From contig PS015888.1 in the NCBI GenBank assembly GCA_048213135.1, positions 1 to 22,517 on the forward strand: a DNA stretch of 22,517 bases, given 5' to 3'. Within the stretch, counting starts at the first letter, position 1. Each line of letters opens with the position of its first letter. The notes under the pieces were generated by a model. The model was not told where the DNA came from. It searched no databases and was given only the letters and a program-made list of their open reading frames with translations. The position numbers and the translations under genes are program-made. This stretch comes from Reclinomonas americana ATCC 50394 (Eukaryota > Jakobida > Jakobea > Jakobida). This document shows positions 18,858 through 22,517 of this stretch, piece after piece.

Positions 18858-20331
18858 GGTCACCGCACCAGAGTTGTACAGGTCACGCTGTGTGCGCGAC
18901 GGGTGCGAGTATGTGTGAGCGTCGATTTTTTTCGACTGACGGAGAGAACAGAAACGGGGAGATTCACACACAACAACACACACTTGTCTCGCTCTCTCTT
19001 CTCTCTCTTCTCTCTATGTGATGAAGGACAGTACGAATGAGATGCAGGAGACAACACCGAAAGACGAGGAGCAGGCGAATGAGGCAAGTGCAACAACCGA
19101 TCCGTTTTTTTGTTCAAGCACCGCCCTTATTGCAATAACGCACCGGATCCGATGAACGATACATCGTAGCTACTCTTGCACGCGTGTGTGCGTGAGTCGA
19201 GCGAGAGCGTGCGGAGGGAGCGTGTGTGAATGTGATTAAGTCCTCGCTCCGACACTGCCCCGAAAAAAACTGTTGTTGATTGCCGATTTCGAACAACGCA
19301 GCGGTTGAGATTTGTTGAGTTGTCCCACAGGTGGCACACATCCGCCGGAGGCAAATCACGGAGTGGACGCATCCATTTCGCATGCGGCCCGTGCTGCACT
19401 CGTTACAGTGCCGCGATGAATGCGCGCGCTGATACGTGATGTTGTTGTTTCCTGGTGAGGAAACTGGTCCGCGTTCGTGATTCCGTATCCAGCAAGACTG
19501 AGAGTTGCGTCCGAAATCTTGTACAAGGTGGGAGGAAGAAAGGTGGGAGGAGAGGGCGGGTCGTCGTCGATGGAGAGGGGTCTGGAATCAGTTGCAATCA
19601 AGGCAAAGTTCGTTGATAATTTCCTCCGAACAATTCCACTGCAAAATTAGGTCATGTTTATTGCGCACAAGTACTGTCTTCGCTTTCAAGTTTACCGATA
19701 AGGCTGCGACGATGTTTGTGATTGCGTGATGGCGCGAGGGACAGTCGGCTGGGATGTCAGTTTTGATCGATATCTTGGGCGATCAAGAGAGCATTTGCTC
19801 GTTTGTTGGTGAATTCGATTAATACAAATGTCTTCGAATAACAACCGCGCCTACCACCTGCTCACGCCACCACTGATATGAGCCTCACCAATAACATGTC
19901 AAGCTCTCTTTGCACAACAATGAGCATCTACCAGTGGCTGTTGCTGGTTTTGGTGCAAGAATTTGTTGCTGTTGCGTTGTTCATCGCGCGCGAGTGCAAT
20001 TTGCAATGGAAACAGCTCTACTTTCTGGTGCACTATTGGCGCCCTGTAACGATCTAGTTCCACCGACGATGGCCAGCCAAATGCAAGCATTCTCCCGTTC
20101 CAGGATTACAGTACGTCGCATGTGTTCGAATCAAATACCGCGAAGCTCGAAGTCCTCGTCAACCTCGACAGACCCACGCACACGACCCACGACCACACCC
20201 GCAACCTATCTCCATCTTTATCAACAGCGCTTGTGGCCACTCACAGCGCCGAGTCCGCGACTCCCTTCTCGACTTCATCACTTCGCAGGACAATTTCCCA
20301 CCCACCCCCTTTCCCTCTCGACCCCTCTCGC
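18858..20331. other. Intergenic region between Myb gene 2 and the ZIP gene
   Basis: About 1.5 kb lying 5' of both flanking genes, so it probably carries both promoters. It has a CTCTCT-rich stretch near 18985-19015, but otherwise a more balanced base composition than the other spacers. Apart from one small open frame (19920-20057) I see no exon with family resemblance and no tRNA. Confidence 0.55.
19920..20057 (+). CDS. Possible single-pass membrane microprotein (45 aa)
   Basis: Open frame from ATG (context CAACAATGA) to TAG. Residues 4-23 (WLLLVLVQEFVAVALFIA is the core) would span a membrane, followed by a short Trp/Tyr-rich tail (LQWKQLYFLVHYW). It has no known relatives that I recognise. 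It lies 275 bp upstream of the ZIP gene on the same strand, so it could instead be an upstream open frame in the ZIP leader or a chance frame. Support is only the hydrophobic pattern and the start context. Confidence 0.25.
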   Translation: MSIYQWLLLVLVQEFVAVALFIARECNLQWKQLYFLVHYWRPVTI

Positions 20332-21571
20332 ATGGACGCCCTCGCCAACTCGCCCCTCGTGTGGAGCGTCGGCGCCGCCACCCTCGTCTCCCTCCTCTCC
20401 GTCGTCGGCATCTCCATCATCCCGCTGACTACCAAACGCTTTTCGCGCGCCAATTCCGCCGACGCCAAGAAGAAAAAGGACGACGATGCAGTCGACACGG
20501 CCTCCTCCGCCGCTGCCACGTCACCACTGCCCAGCTGGGCCATGTGCTTCCTCTTGGCACTGGCTGCGGGCTCACTGATGGGCGAGTGTGCCACACACTC
20601 ATTGCCCGAGGTGTGTGTGTGTGTGCGGCGATTCTTTTTCCGCGAGTTGTCTCTCTCACACTGACTGGCAGGTGTTCTCCGCGCACGATCACGACGAGTC
20701 CTCCAGTCGTGGTCTCTACTTCCTCCTCGGCTTTTTTGTGTGCGCTGTGGTCGATTCCATTGTGCATGTGTTCAACTCGCACCACCACCACCATCATGGC
20801 CACAAGCACCACCAGCATGACAAGAACAGCAAGCACACGCGTGTGTTTGGCTGGGTGAATCTGTTTGCCGACCTCGTGCACAACTTCTTTGACGGCCTGG
20901 CTCTCGCGGTGGCGTTTCGTGGCTCGTGGACCGCCGGTGTCAGCACGACTGTGGCGGTGATTCTGCATGAAATCCCGCAAGAGCTGGGCGATTTCGGGGT
21001 GCTGCTGGCAGCAGGCTTCTCGGTGCGTGGTGCACTGGTCGCCAATGCTATCAGTGCCCTGTCGTGTGTCGTGGGCTCGGTGGTGCCGTTTGTGCCGGCG
21101 CTGGTGATGTTGGCCGACAAGGGCGGTGCGTTTCACAAAGCGTTATTGTCAGTTGTCAGTCTCCTCTCCCTCACTGTGGATCCCTGAGCAGTGTCGACGC
21201 CACCGTGGATGGCCGCCGTGTCGGCCGGTGCACTGATCTACACGGCATGCGCCTGCATCGTGCCGCAGCTGGTGGAGGAGATTAGCCGCAGTTCGCGTCG
21301 CGGCACCCTGCTTAATGCGGTGCTGGCGCTGCTGGCGCTGTCGATTGGCATCTACGTGACGGTCATTGCGCACTCCCATGATCACGGCCACGGCGGTCAT
21401 GCGCATGGTCACAGTCACGGACACCACGACAGCCACGCACACGCCCACGCTCACCACGAGAGTCACGGACACAGTCATCACCACGAGAGTCACGGACACA
21501 GCCACCACCATCATGGCAGTCACCACCATCATGCGATTCTCCACCAACACGACCACGACCACCACCATTAA
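20332..21571 (+). CDS. ZIP-family (LIV-1 subgroup-like) zinc/iron transporter with a His-rich C-terminal tail (370 aa, three exons)
   Basis: Exons 20332-20610, 20672-21125 and 21192-21571 join in phase. ZIP proteins move Zn2+ or other divalent metals into the cytosol from outside the cell or from organelles. Membrane segments: residues about 7-33, 68-92, 102-122, 155-180, 183-208, 213-238, 250-270 and 283-304. Metal-site motifs: HNFFDG (163-168) in TM4 and HEIPQELGD (192-200) in TM5. The second is the LIV-1 hallmark HEXPHEXGD with the second His replaced by Gln. The loop after TM3 has a His cluster (130-141), and the tail after TM8 (305-370) has 36 His in 66 residues with repeated SHGHSHH units. 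An in-frame ATG at 20122 exists, but 20332 directly precedes TM1 and has a good context. The family is certain; metal and membrane are not. Confidence 0.9.
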
Positions 21572-21629
21572 GTAGAAGCGCGCATAGGAGAACCTGGGTT
21601 GTGAACAATATACAACTATTCCTACTGCA

Positions 21630-21987
21630 TTATGAGGGTCGAGCCGACGCCGCACCACCACTTCCACTACCACCTGTCGCCGCCGCGGCCGCCACCGACG
21701 GCACGGGGATCTTGAGCTCCTCGAATTTGTTGCGATACACGCGATTCTACGACACAGCAATGAGCATCAGCAGTCGATGCATGCAGTGAGGGCGCGCGAA
21801 CGTGCCTGTTCCACGGCCACCTGATGCTTGAGTTTCAAATCCTGCAACTGGCGGAAGAACTCGGGCGTAAAGGGTGCCAGCTCGGCACGCAACGCCTCGT
21901 TGTCCTCTTTGAGCTCCTCGACTTGCAGCTTGTGCTGCTCGAAAGCGTCGCGGATGGTGTGGTAGCGTTGTAGCAGCGATTCGTGTT
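21630..21987 (-). CDS. C-terminal two exons of a CEP290-like ciliary protein (partial)
   Basis: Exons (minus): 21987-21806 and 21746-21630, ending in TAA at 21632-21630. The first is coiled coil (ESLLQRYHTI, VEELKEDNEALRAEL) and then reads PEFFRQLQDLKLKHQ. This matches the conserved end of CEP290, where a long coiled coil finishes with a P.FFEEIEDLKYNY-like motif. The second exon continues in frame with NRVYRNKFEELKIPVPS and a Gly/Ala/Ser tail. CEP290 is a very large protein that links transition-zone microtubules to the ciliary membrane, so a true orthologue would mean the organism can build cilia. The intron 21747-21805 uses a GC donor (CAG|GCACGT); reading through it instead gives a stop at 21767 after ten unrelated residues. 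Upstream exons lie outside the window. The identification rests on about 30 residues recalled from the family. Confidence 0.55.
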
Positions 21988-22062
21988 CTGCGAGGAGGCA
22001 GGGAGACGGAAAGAAAACGTGAGCAAAGAAATTGATTGGGTTGTCTTTGCTTGTGCTGTCGC

Positions 22063-22416
22063 TGTCGGTCACTGTGCGCTTCCTCCCTTCTCGGTCACTG
22101 TGCGTTCCCTCCCTCTCGGTCATTGTGCATTCCCTCTCGGTCACTGTGCGTTCCCTCTCGGTCACTGTGCGTTCCCTCTCGGTCACTGTGCGTTCCCTCT
22201 CGGTCACTGTGTGTTCCCTGTCGGTCACTGTGCGTTCCCTCTCGGTCAGTGTGCGTTCCCTCTCGGTCAGTGTGCGTTCCCTCTCGGTCAGTGTGCGTTC
22301 CCTCTCGGTCACTGTGCGTTCCCTCTCGGTCAGTGTGCGTTCCCTCTCGGTCAGTGTGCGTTCCCTCTCGGTCACTGTGCGTTCCCTCTCGGTCACTGTG
22401 CGTTCCCTCTCGGTCA
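22063..22416 (-). repeat. 21-bp minisatellite, about 14 clear units plus degenerate ends
   Basis: The unit is TTCCCTCTCGGTCACTGTGC plus G on the plus strand, with a common variant CAGTGTG for CACTGTG. Because 21 is a multiple of three and no unit contains a stop, frames stay open on both strands; the minus strand would read TERERTV or TERERTL heptads. It lies just upstream of a pyrimidine-rich CTCCTCGCAG acceptor of the CEP290-like gene, so I place it in an intron. Confidence 0.85.
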
Positions 22417-22427
22417 CGTGTCGCGTT

Positions 22428-22446
22428 CGTACTACTTCGTAGTACG
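22428..22446. other. Perfect inverted repeat (8-bp arms, 3-base loop)
   Basis: CGTACTAC, TTC, GTAGTACG. It lies just after the end of the 21-bp minisatellite. It could fold as a small hairpin or mark a rearrangement point; no function can be read from it. Confidence 0.6.
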
Positions 22447-22478
22447 CGCTACCTTACTCGACGTTATACGCTTTCTTC

Positions 22479-22517
22479 TCCTCAGGCCAGCAACTCTCGG
22501 TCGGTCTCGCCGCCACC
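22479..22517 (+). other. Fragment resembling an internal exon start of the GT61-like gene
   Basis: Bases 22479-22497 are identical over 19 nt to 14339-14357, which is the acceptor and start of the eighth exon of the GT61-like gene. The following bases remain similar with small indels (GGTCTCGCCGCCACC against GGTCCTCGCCCGCCCACC). The pyrimidine-rich run before the CAG is also kept. It may be the edge of a second GT61-like gene cut by the window end, or an assembly join. Confidence 0.4.

Noticed and set aside
20120-20145. tRNA T-loop-like GTTCGAATC
   Set aside because: No acceptor stem, D-arm or anticodon arm can be paired around it.
22063-22416. CRISPR-like array
   Set aside because: Units are directly contiguous 21-mers without unique spacers, in a eukaryotic intron; it is a minisatellite.
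21767-22417. TERERTV heptad protein as a coding coiled coil of the CEP290-like gene
   Set aside because: No phase-1 donor fits after the repeat, and the stretch before the exon looks like a polypyrimidine tract with CAG, so an intron is more likely.

Overview
This is nuclear DNA of a small, gene-dense eukaryote, most likely a protist. The genes are broken by short spliceosomal introns, most of 57-90 nt, with GT-AG and at least two GC-AG borders. All three standard stop codons are used (TGA in the GT61-like gene, TAA in the ZIP and G-alpha-like genes, TAG in the kinase), and there are no bacterial signals. The gene set (Myb regulators, an ankyrin/TKL kinase, a G-alpha-like protein, a LIV-1 type ZIP transporter, a GT61/DUF563 glycosyltransferase and an apparent CEP290 tail) fits a free-living, possibly ciliated protist. 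I cannot name the organism. Three assembly gaps are present: 762-1062, 16504-17444 and 18726-18745.

Layout. 1-1719 (minus): Myb gene 1, running off the left edge. 1720-about 4300: purine-rich intergenic DNA with tandem repeats. About 4300-7012: a block duplicated in tandem, each copy holding degenerate repeats of about 150-175 bp followed by one small minus-strand gene of unknown family (5301-5747 and 6554-7012). 7049-9190 (plus): a G-alpha-like gene in six exons, starting only 36 bp from the preceding gene. 9348-12008 (minus): ankyrin-coiled coil-kinase gene in nine exons, convergent with the G-alpha-like gene. 12088-14963 (plus): GT61-like glycosyltransferase in ten exons, divergent from the kinase. 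14964-16503: no clear gene, but an array of units that each look like a mini-intron plus a mini-exon. 17445-18857 (minus): Myb gene 2, a paralogue of gene 1. 18858-20331: intergenic, with one possible microprotein. 20332-21571 (plus): histidine-rich ZIP transporter in three exons. 21630 onward (minus): the last two exons of a CEP290-like gene, whose upstream intron holds a 21-bp minisatellite. The last 39 bases resemble an internal exon of the GT61-like gene.

Gene models were built by eye from splice sites, reading phase and family resemblance. For the G-alpha-like, GT61-like and ZIP genes every exon joins in phase. The kinase joins in phase only if one poor acceptor is used; the better acceptor leaves a one-base frameshift.

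The most unusual items are the intron/exon-unit array (15583-16229), the duplicated block carrying two genes of an unrecognised family, a G-alpha-like protein that has lost most of its GTPase motifs, and recurrent GTTNCG splice donors.
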